Positions 22,898 through 36,000 of a DNA stretch of 64,000 bases are shown in pieces (within the stretch, counting starts at the first letter, position 1; each line of letters begins with the position of its first letter). The stretch covers positions 32,178,391-32,242,390 of the forward strand of contig CM035808.1 of assembly GCA_020466095.1 (NCBI GenBank), written 5' to 3'. The notes under the pieces were generated by a model. That model was not told the origin of the DNA and ran no database searches. It saw only the letters and a list, made by a program, of their open reading frames with translations. A program made the translations under genes and the position numbers. This DNA is from Chlorops oryzae. Its lineage: Eukaryota > Arthropoda > Insecta > Diptera > Chloropidae.

Positions 22898-25800
22898 CTT
22901 ATCTCTCTCTTTCTCTCTCTCCTTCTCTCTGTCTCTCTCTCCTTCTCTCTGTCTCTCTCTCCTTCTCTCTCTCTCTCTCTCCTTCTCTCTCTCTCTCTCT
23001 CCTTCTCTCTCTCTCTCTCTCCCTATCTCCCTTTCTCTCAATCTTTCTTTTTCGGCGCTTTTTTTTTCCTGCGAGTACATTTGAGCTTTCTTACCTTTCA
23101 CGCTACGAGCATTGTTGCGCATGCGCAGCAAGTAAATGAAGGAAATCATACCTGCTTGTGGCATTGCTGCACGAGACTCCTCAAATTACAGCAAGAAGGG
23201 ACAATTTACACGTTCTGTCGAGAACGAGTAAAACCAGTTTAACACAAAAAATAAAACAAAAAGAAACGAAAAATTCCAAGTATCTCTTCTACGAATTAAA
23301 CCGAAGGAGAGAAACTTCCATATCGAACACGTTCACTCCGGTCTGTGTTGCAGTAATCAAGAACCATAATTACAGCTGCACTGTGAGACCCAATGAATGT
23401 GGTAGCCGAATGCACCAACACACCAAACACGCATTTCACGGCTTAGTTTAAGTTGGCTGGCTTTGTTAGCCAAAACAAAGCAATGTGGCGAACGTTTCAT
23501 GCGGCTCAAGAACCACAATCGCTCCGGCATTCAGTCGCTCAGTCATTTAGTCGGTGAGTCAGTCAACACATAGTCGATTCTTTTCGTATTATGGGTAGAT
23601 ATTTGCTCGCCAAAAGGCAAACCGAAGCAAAAGCGATTACTCACCATCGAGAGTGTGTTGCCGATGCTTTAGCAACTTTTTTGTTCTTTTGTTTTTTTTT
23701 TTTTTTTCTGTGCAATATTTGCAATGCATTAAGAGCCATTTCAGCTTTGAGGTCGATCGATGTTGATTGTTTCCGTTTGCATTTTTGTTATTTAGATCTG
23801 CAACATCGTGCATGGAAGATTGTTTATTAATACATGTATGTACATTGTGTGTGTATACTATACAGACACATATGTATGTATATAAAATGCGTTCATGTTT
23901 TTTCCAGCCTTTAAAAGAACAAATACGGCTGTGCGGAATACACTTTTCCGTATTCATTGCGATTCTTGTTCAATGCTCGCTTTTTTTTGACGTAAATAAA
24001 ATAAATAAATCGAAATATGGGTCAATTGAAACTCTTTGTGGCGGAAAAATTTGCAAACTTCATTGAAAAGGTTATCTGCAGGGCTCTGTAGAACCGATTG
24101 GAATCGGAATTTAGAATATTAAAGCTTAGCAACATTTTATTCCGTTTGCCTTTCTCGCTTTTATTTTGCATATCCGCTTATATCTTTTTTAATTTATAGG
24201 ATTCCACTGGTATTCCTATGAACATTACGGAACAAGTGATAACGCCTTCAATTATTTGCTCACATAACCTGTACGTCAGGAAAATCATTTTCTTTTAGAA
24301 CTTAAAACAAACAAAAGTCCCTTACGTATTCCAAATACCACACCGACGTTAAAATACTTATTTACACTCAAGCCAAGGCTTTGTTTGCACAAGTTTTTAG
24401 TCGAAGTGTCACTGTTTATTGATATACTCGAAGCAAGCCATCAATTACTCTACCCTTGAAAGAGAAGCTTTATAGAAGTGGCAACAACAACAGCTTACGC
24501 ATGTAGTACGTGTATCTGACGCAATTGTTTGTGGGATTATCCGTTGGGAGTGGAAATATATTTGGATCCTACTCCAATTAGTGGTTAAATCAAAGATTCG
24601 CAAGTGAAATTCTAGAAACCTGCTCGGAATAAGATTTATCATATCGCACCTTTGCTAATAAATCGGCACAATTCAAAATTTTTTAAATCAATTTTATATA
24701 CTTACATACATACTTATATTGGGGTTCAGTAAAAATTTTTGAAAATAATTTTCAGACAACGAAACTCAATGAAGGGCGCTGCCGGAATCCCTTGATTTTT
24801 AACTTTTACTGAAAATATAAAATTCGACTTTTAACCCTCTAATGCCACAATTTTTGTTTGCAATGAAAAGTTCAAATATGACATATTTTGGGTAGAAAAA
24901 CACGAATCTGAAATTATTATTACTTATTAGTTTTTTTTTTTTGTTATTTGTTCGAAGAAAAGTCCGTCTAAAGACGGAACCAGGAATTAGAGGGTTAATA
25001 GAGTCTTTCTATTCTTTTGAGTTGCTCTTTATGGTCTCTAAGATCAAAAGAGTACCTTTCTTGCACAGCAAACACTCCTATAGAAACAGTTAGCCTTTGA
25101 AGGAACATCTAGACCTTAAAGCTACGAATTTTTTGTTTATAAATATAAAAATTTAAATCAATAAAAGAATTCTTCTCAACAGACTCAACTTCTCGTGTCG
25201 TCATTTGCTTGCCATCGAAGCGAAGAAATCTTTGTCATCTTCTTTGCCAATTAAGCTGTGATGTCACCTAATAATGTCTAATCAAATTTGTCTGGAACTA
25301 CGATTCAACCCATTTTTTTTTTCTACCACAATCTTTCATAACTTAATTTTTCCCGTGTCGGTGCATTAACGACGCTTCTTTGCATGGAACACGCCACCGC
25401 ATAAACACGGAGCAAGAAAAATTGCGGCAACATTTGAAGTCAAGTGCTTGAAGAGACATCTGCTCTTTTAAAATGTGGCATGTCAAACATATGCAGAGTA
25501 TTCAAAAGATGTGGATGTGTGGCTGCATATGAATCGTGGTTCGATACCTAGTCGAGCATGATGCATTCGCATTCTTGACTCAGCATTTGGCAGGCAGACT
25601 CATGTTTCAAAAAGAGATTTTTTAATCGCTGTTATTTTAATAACAGTGAAACCTTCCATCATGAGACACCCATAAAGAAGTATTATCTTTAAAAAATACG
25701 AAAACCGAATCCTTCCTGCTAGTTATGTGTATAAAAACTTCTTTCTCATAAACCATGAGTCCACTAGAGCGGGTCTTCACAGTATCATGCCGGAGTAAAA

Positions 25801-26983
25801 ATAAACACTCTGACTTTCATATGTTGATGGGCATAAATGTACATACACACAGATATAAATGCAGGCGAGTATTTTCCCTTAAAGATTTCAAATTCCTTGT
25901 GCTATGGTTTCTTGTTCTCTATGCTCGTAAGACAACGGCTTCAGTCGCTTGTGTTTATTTTTCCCTTAATACTTGTAATAATTCCTAACTTTAAAATACA
26001 ACTCAACGCAGCAGCGATTGCTTCTAGCTTAACGCACAAAATTGTATGTCGGCCTGTGGCTTATCTTATCGTACAGAGTTCATCGCCATGATGTCTTCTT
26101 GTGCCATAATATAATGCTGCCGCTTCTTACGCTGGATTGCTTGCTGGTTTTCTCATTTAATTAACAGACGCCGAGATGCGTTCATTAAACTGGGTAATTA
26201 TAGGCAAAGGGTGGTTGACAATGATGCGCTCGACACTCGATAGCAAGTTTATGTCCAGATAAGTCCTGAAATATGCATCATTATTTGTAACTGGAGCGAT
26301 GCGTTCGGTGGAGGGAATTGAATTTTCTTATAGCGAAAAATGAATTCGAATTTTAGTTTAGCATAGTCTTATACATATTTACATACATACCTACAGTTTT
26401 TATCTTTCCCAAGTCATAAACATACGCGATCCGTTTCTCGTCATAGAGGGAAGCTTCATCGTGACTCATGTTTTTAGCTCGAGTTCATGGAATTCCGTTA
26501 CTTTCGCGCTTTCTAACTGAAATGACTCAGATTTTTTAATGAAATGGACCGACCACTCTTGATCCGGAATGCGGGTAAATATTTCAGTGATTGAGGATTA
26601 AAATATTTATGTGCAAATTAGCTTCATAAATTATGTGCCTACAAAAAAAAAAAAACTGTAAAATATGGGATAAAAGGGACACGTGGCATAAATCCATTCC
26701 TCTTCCTTCTTTCCCAGCTTACACAGAAAGAATAAATTTGGCGTTCTCTGGTGATCAAAAACATTCTAATCGCATTAAAAGCTTTAGTATAGGCTTTATC
26801 CTTATTTTTGTGATATAAAAAAAAACGTGTGCCAAGGAAAAGCAAATTGAAACGAAATTCAAAAACAATTTTGTGTACTTCAGACCAGTTAGGTAAACAA
26901 CTTTTTTGTTGTTGTGAAAATGGAGGATTAACTTATATAGGAGTTGGTTCTAGAATGAAATTACCATTCCCCCTCTCTCTCTC

Positions 26984-27070
<87 letters not shown>

Positions 27071-30000
27071 ACAGGTCTAGATGTTTACAGCAGTGTTGGA
27101 AAATGGAAAATTCAGGGTGTACCTAAAATGATCCATAAATTGTACCTAAATATAGTAAAGTGTACCTAATATACCCAGCCAGATTTTTTTTTTATAAATG
27201 ACAAATAATATACCCAGCCGGAATTTTTCTCATAAATGGTAAATTCATTCATGTTTTCACCGAAGACATCAAGGGGAATATTTGAGTACTTCTCAAATCT
27301 GATGACATGGTCATTTAAAGGAGACGTTATTCATACCAATTCTAATGGCAATTTCATCGAGAGAAGGTGTTATTCATTCCCGAACGATGACATTGTCTTG
27401 CAAAACGAGAGGTACCTACTGATACGATGGAGTAATCTATTCCAATTTCGATGACCAACCCGTGGCATATCGTCGCCTTACTTCCAAAACATCGTATCTA
27501 CAAAAATTCTGTTTTTCAGAAAACGAAAAAAACTGATTATCTTACGTAAATTTCACTTTATTAACGATTTTACTTTTTTAAACCATAGCTGGGATATTTA
27601 CTGAAGACTCTGAACTGAATTTACGGTACGAAGCTCACTAAAGAAGTAGCACTGGCTGATTTTGTCACTTACGTGTTTTTGGTCCTTTAGAAAATTACGT
27701 TGTTACTTACGAGGTTTTGTGCGAACTAAAAAAGACGTGGCTTAAAGTTTTCATTTCTTTTTAATGTAACTTAAGGCAAATATTTGGAACATAAAAAGAA
27801 TAAATATAACAATTTGAACTTAAATTCAATTATTTCAGTGAAAATATATGAGCACTACAAGAGCTGTATTTCTCTAGATACGCCACTGGTTTCAGCTTAG
27901 CTATAATTGCAGCCTAAATTTGCTTTTTCGCTTTTGTGTCTCTGTTTAAACCGGGACATTGAGACAACATAAGTGCATAATTCCCCAGTAGAAAATATCG
28001 CACTGAAACCATCAAAGGCATGCAATGATATTGAGAGTTATTGAAACTATAAGCTCTTTCGTTTGAAATGCCCTCTTTTTTATTTATTTTTATTTTGTTT
28101 CATATTGATAAATTATTGACTTAATTATTGCTAAAGACATTTCCTACTTGGTTACATTTTATTGTTTAGAGATGTTATATTCTAACCAACAACAAATTTG
28201 CCGTTTAAATGACATATGAGCCACTTCAAGTTTATTTATAGAACATTATTTTACATATACGAGGTTTTAGAAGGAATTTTAAGGTAAGCTTGCAGATACG
28301 AGGTTTTAAAATTTGCGATAATTGTTTTTTTCTCATACAAAGTCACTGAGTTGGAAATGCCATGTGGGGCAAAATGCGTTTCTCTATTTTATAAGCTAAA
28401 AAAACCAATTTCATAAAAATGTCAGATACGAGGTTTTGGAAGTAAGGCGACGATATATTCTTATGACGGCCAATGCCGCTTCTGTCTAAATTTCATGAGA
28501 ATGTTGCAATAGAATCAGGAGTAGTCGCGGATAACCACAGCAGACCTCTCACCATTTTATTCACTAACAAAATTTCTTCCTCTTGAAATGGTACCTAAAA
28601 TGGACAAATTGTACCTAATGTACCTTTGAAGTGAAAAAGGGCCGAAAAAGGTACAATTACACCTACTTTTCCAACACTGGTTTACAGTATTATGACACCC
28701 ATTCCTATTCGTCTGCATTCTCTAGCAACCATTTGTTCATTAAAAGACATCTTTGAATGGGGCATTCTCGATATATCTACAAAGGGTGAATCACTCATTG
28801 CCATGTCAATTGAAAAGCGATCAATCAATCCATCAAATTAAAACAAAATCCCAAATCAAAGCAATTTTTCTAGCTCTTCAACTAATAGCATTCAACGGAA
28901 ATCACAGAAGTTGATGATGATTTTAAGCTTTCCCATTTAACGTTTCAGTGATCCTCCACGAGTAAGTTTGAATCTTCAACTACCCCGGCCGCGGTTCCCC
29001 CATGGGTGATTGTTAATTAATACATAATTCGCGTGGCTGGATCGCTGGAAACTTCTCGGAAAACAATCCAACGATAAAAAATCTACTTTTCCATTTCATT
29101 ATTACATATATATATATTTTTTTCAACAGTTCTTCAGAGACGTTCATGTAATTTGGCACCCTTTTATTCTGTGCAATTGTTCTGCTCCATTGAAAGTTCT
29201 ACATTCATACAACGAGTATATTCTTCGTTTATTAAAAGACCTTTGACTTTCCATTTTATATGCACTTAAATAGTTTATTGCAATTTAACAAGAAGTCTTC
29301 ATAAAAATGAAGAAAAGAAAAAAAGACGAGCATGCATTCTATTCGTTCCGTTCGTATGAGCGAGTGGACTTGTCGTCGTACTCAATTGGAAATTAGCCCT
29401 TCTTTTGAACTATCAGTGGCATTCCAATTTCCGTGATGAGCTCGTTTCGTTTATTAAACGTAAGCACATCGTTCATAAGTACATTCGAGTACATCCAGTC
29501 ATATTTGCGAAAGCGTATCGAAGTGAATCGTACAGAACAGACAATTCGATTCTTGTTGAGAAAGTGAATGAATTTCTTTCAAAAAAATTGTTCAAAGACA
29601 AGCGCTCCTCTTTTTCGCCTTCTGCCTTTTGCCTTCTGTCATGCTTCAATGTAAAGAAAAGAATAAAATGTTGTGTGGGCACGCGATGCATGTGGGTCAA
29701 TTCCCTTTGATTTTCGATTAACTTCATTCTATGTATTTATGTAATGAGCTCAGAAACTTCATGCCGTCTATTTCGATTTCAAAATTATTGAGTAACTTCA
29801 ATCAAGTCTCTTCTTTCCAGCGGCTCTTTGTGGTGGTGATACTTTGCCTTTTACAATCTCTGAGCTTTGTTTTTTCTATTTCTTCCTTTTATTTTATTTT
29901 TTTATTCGATTTTATTTTATATTACTTTTTTAGTTTTTTTTTTTTTATTTATTCCTCTTTTTCATTACACACGCTTGCTGGCTTTTACATTCACTTTGAT

Positions 30001-33000
30001 ATGGTTTTCCGCTTTCACAGTTTTACCACAAGATCAACATATCCCCATGTACGAGTAATCGCTTTTATCTGTTGTCTTACTTTTGCTTAGCCACTACTTA
30101 AAAGTTTCAACTCTTTTCTTTTCTTTATCTTTTTTCTTTTTTTTTTTTTCTTTTTTTTTCATCTTTCGAGGAAATCAAAAGATGCACTACTTTTTTGTAT
30201 GGTTTTTCCCTTTTGTTGCGAAACATTGTGGACTTTTCTTCGTCAATTTTAAAACAGATTGCTCAAGCTTTCATCTCTCTTCAAGCGTATAAACATACAG
30301 ACCCTTAGAAGTGCTTAAGTCATTTGCAAAAGTCTCTTATGCCATTCAAATTCGTAGAAGAGTAAAATAAACACACCGCCCGAAGTGTGAGGACTTCACT
30401 GAGTTCTTTTGGTGTCTCCAGGTTGGATTAGGGCTTTTTATTTGCTTTTTATTTTGTTGAAAGAGTTATTATTTGCGGGAAGAAAACAATTTTAGAAAGA
30501 TTTTAAATCGTGTAAATTTTAATGTGTTCTATTCTGGTCGAAACTGTGTTCGAGGAAGCCCGTACGGAAAAATTTTCAAGAAAAATTCGCAGAATTTTTA
30601 AATTTGATTTATTTTAATTTATTTATTTAATTTTAATTTACTTATTTATTTAAAGACTTTCGGCTTTGAAGTTGAAAAGTAGTGATTACTTTCCACGACT
30701 AATGATGAATTTAGTTCTTTGCTCAATTAACAGCTCATTGCTTTGAGAGTGGCTGTCAACTTGAAAATGCCTCTTAGAAATATCAATTTGGAATTTTATT
30801 TTCGCAGGCAAAATGAAAAGAAAAACAAAAACAAATGAAATTAAATTTAAACTGATTGAATAATTTTAATTTTCAAATAAATAGATCTTCCATCACAGGA
30901 AAAATCGGTCGGTAATCAATGGAATCAGTGCTTCCCAGCACTGGAAAAAGCGATCGAATAGATATTCAACCCCAACAAAAATGAACCAATTTTTCCATAC
31001 TGTACGTATACCACCCATACGACCATGCAGGCCTCTTTATTAATAGATTTGGAAAACGCTGCCGCAGAACTCTGCCACATATCCATTTTAATTAAAGTGG
31101 AAGTATGAAGAAGAAGAAAATACTTTCAACACGAATTCACTAATTTCTAATCAGTAATCATTAATCATTCCCATAAGGGACAACAACAAGAAGAACAGCG
31201 GCAACAACACAATTCGATAAAAGGCCATTCCCTAATAGGACGTTTTATTAGTCCCAAAAGAGAGCATTGATTGATATAATCGGAATTTTTTCTCCATTTT
31301 CCCCCTCCCTATTTATAGGGACAGAGTTTTTCAGTTTGCTCAAAAATTTTAAAAATATTCTCAACAATTGTTAAGAAAATTGCTTCGTTTAAAATCTTTA
31401 AAATTTGTTCTCTTCCAGCGCAGCCCCTACCTTATTGTCCTCTTCCCTACATCACTGCCAAAGAGGAAAAAAAACCGCGATAAAAATGAATCAATTTGGA
31501 TTTTCATGTCGAGGTACATAACTCGAAAATGAACAGTTCGTGTTGCTTGCCTTGTTTCGTTATGGCTTGATTTTTTTTTGCTTCTGCTTCAAATGTTTTT
31601 CCCTCTTGAAATCTGAAAATCAAATAAATTTTCTTCAATTCAAATCGTGCGTTCGTTCCGTGTCGGGAAAGAGCACGCATTTCTTTTGTTTGCTTTTCTC
31701 GTTTAAAAATGTACAGAATTGTACTGATTTAGAGATGAGTGTCAAAGTGTATGTATGTATGTTCAAAGAGAGCAACATCGAAAAACAATGTATTTAATAT
31801 TTGAACGATTGATATTATATCGATAAAAAGAGCACATGCTTTTGTTCTTCAAGCAATTTAATCATCCACATAATGCAGTTTTTGAAATAACTTTTCTCAA
31901 ATTGTTGGATTCTCATTCTCAAAACTCGAAGGCGTTATCAGTGAAGGGTTGCTGTTTCAAACCGTTTGACAAAGAAACACGACGTTTCTAGTGATGACAA
32001 CGGTATATCGGTATAATAACTTATATCGATATATTATATAAGCATGAAAGACAATTGTTTTGGGATTTTATATGGACAATTCCAAGAGAAACGGTCCCAC
32101 CGGTGACTCCCGTGCCAGTCATTCAGAGAAAAAAATGCATAATTTCGCTGCCTAACTATTTTTAATGGCTTTCAAAAACTGAAATGTTTGTAAATCACGT
32201 CCTTTTTCTTCATTAAAATGTTCTAAACTTAAAAAAATAAGTGTCACAGGTCGGACAGTATTCATGGAAATGCCCATATCGATAGCTTCGGATAGAAAGG
32301 GCGTAACTCATTATTTTGCTACTTTACAGGAGAAGGAAAAAACTTCATAAAATCGCAAAGGTTAGATATTTAAAAAAAGTTTAAACGCAAAGTCAATTAA
32401 ATACTACGCACGAAATTTGTGTTAGGCTTGAACTTTTATTTTTTCTGTGTTTCGAGCAGTTTTCTGAGTTAGGGCTTTTTGATATCAATTTTCGTTCAAA
32501 ACACGTGAGTTAGGTCTTTGTACGCAAAGTTTAAAATATACATAAAATTATAAGATGCGATCCAGCACTATACTATAACCAATAACATCGGTTAGTGGTT
32601 TCTATTGATAAAATTAATTCAAAACAAATATTTTTTGAAACGCATTATTCACTGTTTTCACGTTCGTGTCTTGAGTCTTTGCATGCATACAGACCAAGAG
32701 AGACATGCAAAGACTTAAGAAAGGAACGTGAAAACAGTGAATAATGCGTTCCAAAAAAATATTTGTTTTGAATTAATTTTATGAATAGAAACCACTAACC
32801 GATTTTAATGGTTATAGTCTCAAAAAACTCGTCATAGATTGAGGTTTGCGGCATTTGAGTAGAAAATTTATTTTTTTTCTACTAGGGTCATTATTTGGCC
32901 AGTTAGGGGATGGAACCCAAAATTCAGTTTTAAAAAAAAGTAATAATTATAACATATTATTAAAACATACCAAAAACGAATCCAATATTCTTCATATTAG

Positions 33001-36000
33001 GCTCGTTTAAAAGGTACTTGTGTAAATTTTTCGAATATACATACTGAACATGCTCGTTCTTGTTCCTACGGCATCTATATTATAGATTGAAGTTCGTGAG
33101 GCATTTTTCTTTAATTTAAGCCTATTTTTGTATGGGGACCCCCCTAAGGAGGGGAGATAGAGGGTAGGTATGTTTAAAGAAAATACTTGGGGTAAAAATA
33201 TAATGGGGGTCGGTCATATATACCAGCCCCCTAGGAGGGGTTTGACTGTAGTGACAGGCATTTTGTCTGAAATTGTGATAAAATTAAGGTAATTTTGTAT
33301 GGGTGTCCCCCTAAGGAGGGGAGATAGGGGGTCAGTATGTTGGGAAAAAATGTTAATGAGACAAAGTTAATGGGGGTCGGTCAAACATTTGACTCCTCTA
33401 GGGGCACTCTGGGGCTAGTTAGGACAGTAGGGGGAAAATTCATAAAAAAATTACTTTTGTAAGGAGTGGAGATAGGGGGAAGGTATGTTTGGATAAATTG
33501 TTGGGAATAAAAAAATAATGGTAGTTGGTCCTACATTTGACCCCTCTAGGAGCTACTCTGCTTACAGTAACATCAAAAATTTGGAAAAAAATCAAAAATT
33601 AAATTTTTCAAATGACTTGATGCGTGACATTTTTTTACAAAATAACCTTAAAATTAGTATTTTATGAAGTCTTTAATAAAAGTTCATCGTACTATGATAC
33701 AGGAAAAGAGTTTCAAAAAAAGTCATCACCTTAATGCACACGCACAGTTATGAATGTTAATTTATAGGTCTCGCCATCACTGGCGTAGTTGAACGTCTTT
33801 TTGTGAGTTAGGGCTTTTTTCTTTCGCAAAATTGTTCGCTATGAGTTAGGGCTTTTTTAAAAGTAACTATAACTTCGGTATTTTCAATCAAAGGTCGTCA
33901 ATTTTTTTGGAGGGGGTGTATTTGAGAGTCGACCATCAGAAAATGCAAAAATCTCGTTTTAAAAAAAAAATGAGTTACGCCCTTTCTATCCGAAGCTAAC
34001 GATATAGAGGTTGAGTATATGGAAGGAAAAGTTCGATAGAAATAATCGATTCGTCCCAAAATCTTGTCATCACTTGAAGTAATTAATGATACAATTGAAA
34101 ATTTAATTGGTTTTTCGAGTCGATGGGAACGGCAAGTCCCAATATTTGCATACAATTGATTATTTTATGAGAGACGGAGTCAACAGGTCTAGACAGTCCG
34201 AGAGACAGTTCCCCTGTCCTTTGGCGGGGAATAATAAAATATACACAGAGAAAAAAATCAACCAGAAAACTGGTTAAATCAAAAGGAAAAACATACATTC
34301 TTGTTGGAAAAAATTAAGATTTTACTTTTGAATCAACTATGTTTCAGGTTGAATTGAAATGATATTTTTCAAAAATGAATTTAAATTTAAATTGTTGAAC
34401 CAACCACGGACATAATTGAAATGACAAGATAATTTTTAAAGTAAAACAAAAATTTACTAAACTACCTATAAAAGAAGAAATGTCAAAACAAATTTACTTA
34501 ACGTTCAAAGCAAATGGCCACAGAGCCCTCTGCTGAACATAACCCCTAAAAATAGCCATCGGATGGACTTCATCCGATTTGGTCACTCCGTTGTCGCGAC
34601 TGCTTTCGCAATGTTTAAAAAGTTCTAAGATGTTTAAACATCTTATATGTCCTATTTTATAAAACTATTGAGAATTATACCGAACGAAAAGAAATGTAAT
34701 TAAACACATTTCCTTTTAAATCAACCCAAAATGTTGTTGACTCAACAATTTTTCTTTTGAAATTTTCGTTCTGCTCGAAAATCAAAAGGACTGTGAATAA
34801 CAAAGCGCCCTTTTAAAAGAATTATGGTTAAGTTCGCTCAGTGTACCTATACTTAGATTTTAATTGAATATTTTTCTCTGTGCTCAACTGAATTTGGGAA
34901 AGAATGGGGTTTAATACCTTTAATACCTTCACTATCAAAAAGAGCCAAGGAAATACATAAGTACATTTACCTACTACAGGAGTGGACATCAAGAGTCAAG
35001 TTTGGCGATTTCTATTGAGAATCAAATTAAAAGTTCTGTAAATAGTACAATTTGTTGAGTTGTCCCATTAAAAATAACTGGACCTATATTTATTTTGAAT
35101 TAATTTATTTCATTTATTTTTGTTGTTCTTTGTTGCCACTTGATCGACTTGGTGTTTTCGCCTTCATTCATTTGTCCAATCCTTTTGTTTATGTTCATTG
35201 GTGTCTTTTTTTTAACTCTTTGTAGCTTGTTTGAAGAGGTCCATTCTGATTTGCAATGGCTAAATGTGGTATTTTCTATTCCAGATTAAAATTGTGACCC
35301 CTTTTTCGCTCTGATAGCACTTATACTTGGTCAAGTCAAAATCTAAAGACCCCAAATTCAAAATGAAAACGTACTGAATTCTTGATTTTAAAAGCTTTTA
35401 AGAAATATAGCGATTTCAAAAAGCAAAAAATTCCATTAACGGTATTTAAAAGTAAATAAAAGAATCTATTAAATAATAAATTAAAAAAAAATTTGTTCAA
35501 ATATTCTTACAAAAGGATGCAAAGAATTTTTTAATGCATCGTATGTTTCAAAAGAGCAAATATTTTGCTGCATTCTTCTTCTTAAATTTATGTTTTTATT
35601 TACCGTATTTTTTTTTTTTTTTTATTAAACTGCGCTGTTTAGATATGAAAGCTTTAAAATCTTAATGGGAAATTCGTTCAGTCGTTCGAATTCTTTTACT
35701 TAATGAAAACACCAAATTCAAAATTTCGAACAAAGTTACGCTTGTGCAATCAGAAAATTCACCATTCCATTTAAAATGGGAAAAAACAGATGATTTACGA
35801 AGGCATTTATTTGTCTTTATTTCTTTTTTCTTTTAAGGAGCATAAAATTTTTTAAAGCGAAGTTTGTTTCCATTAAAAACTAAAAGTACAGTTAATTTCC
35901 TAAGAAAAATTGTTGTTCCTCTCTCTTTCTCCTTCGTGCCTCCCTTCTTTCCTTCTTAAAGAAAAATTGCCTTTGGTTCCACAAATAATCATACTCTAAG

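Larger units (their letters stand above)
32276..34005. mobile_element. 1.7 kb composite inverted-repeat element
   Basis: The left end contains GGATAGAAAGGGCGTAACTC. The right end contains GAGTTACGCCCTTTCTATCC, and a flanking GCTTC/GAAGC also pairs. Arms are about 35 bases. The interior holds a 247-base near-palindrome, a G-rich minisatellite and several TGAGTTAGGGCTTTTT words (32464, 33803, 33842) that resemble the arm sequence. No coding frame. Confidence 0.6.

Noticed and set aside
22199..23242. Frames of 347 and 304 residues (Leu/Ser-rich) and a 147-residue Arg/Glu-rich frame on the other strand
   Set aside because: They are translations of the CT microsatellite, which lacks stop codons in several frames.
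29731..30292. Phe-rich frames resembling membrane proteins
   Set aside because: Produced by T-rich low-complexity DNA.
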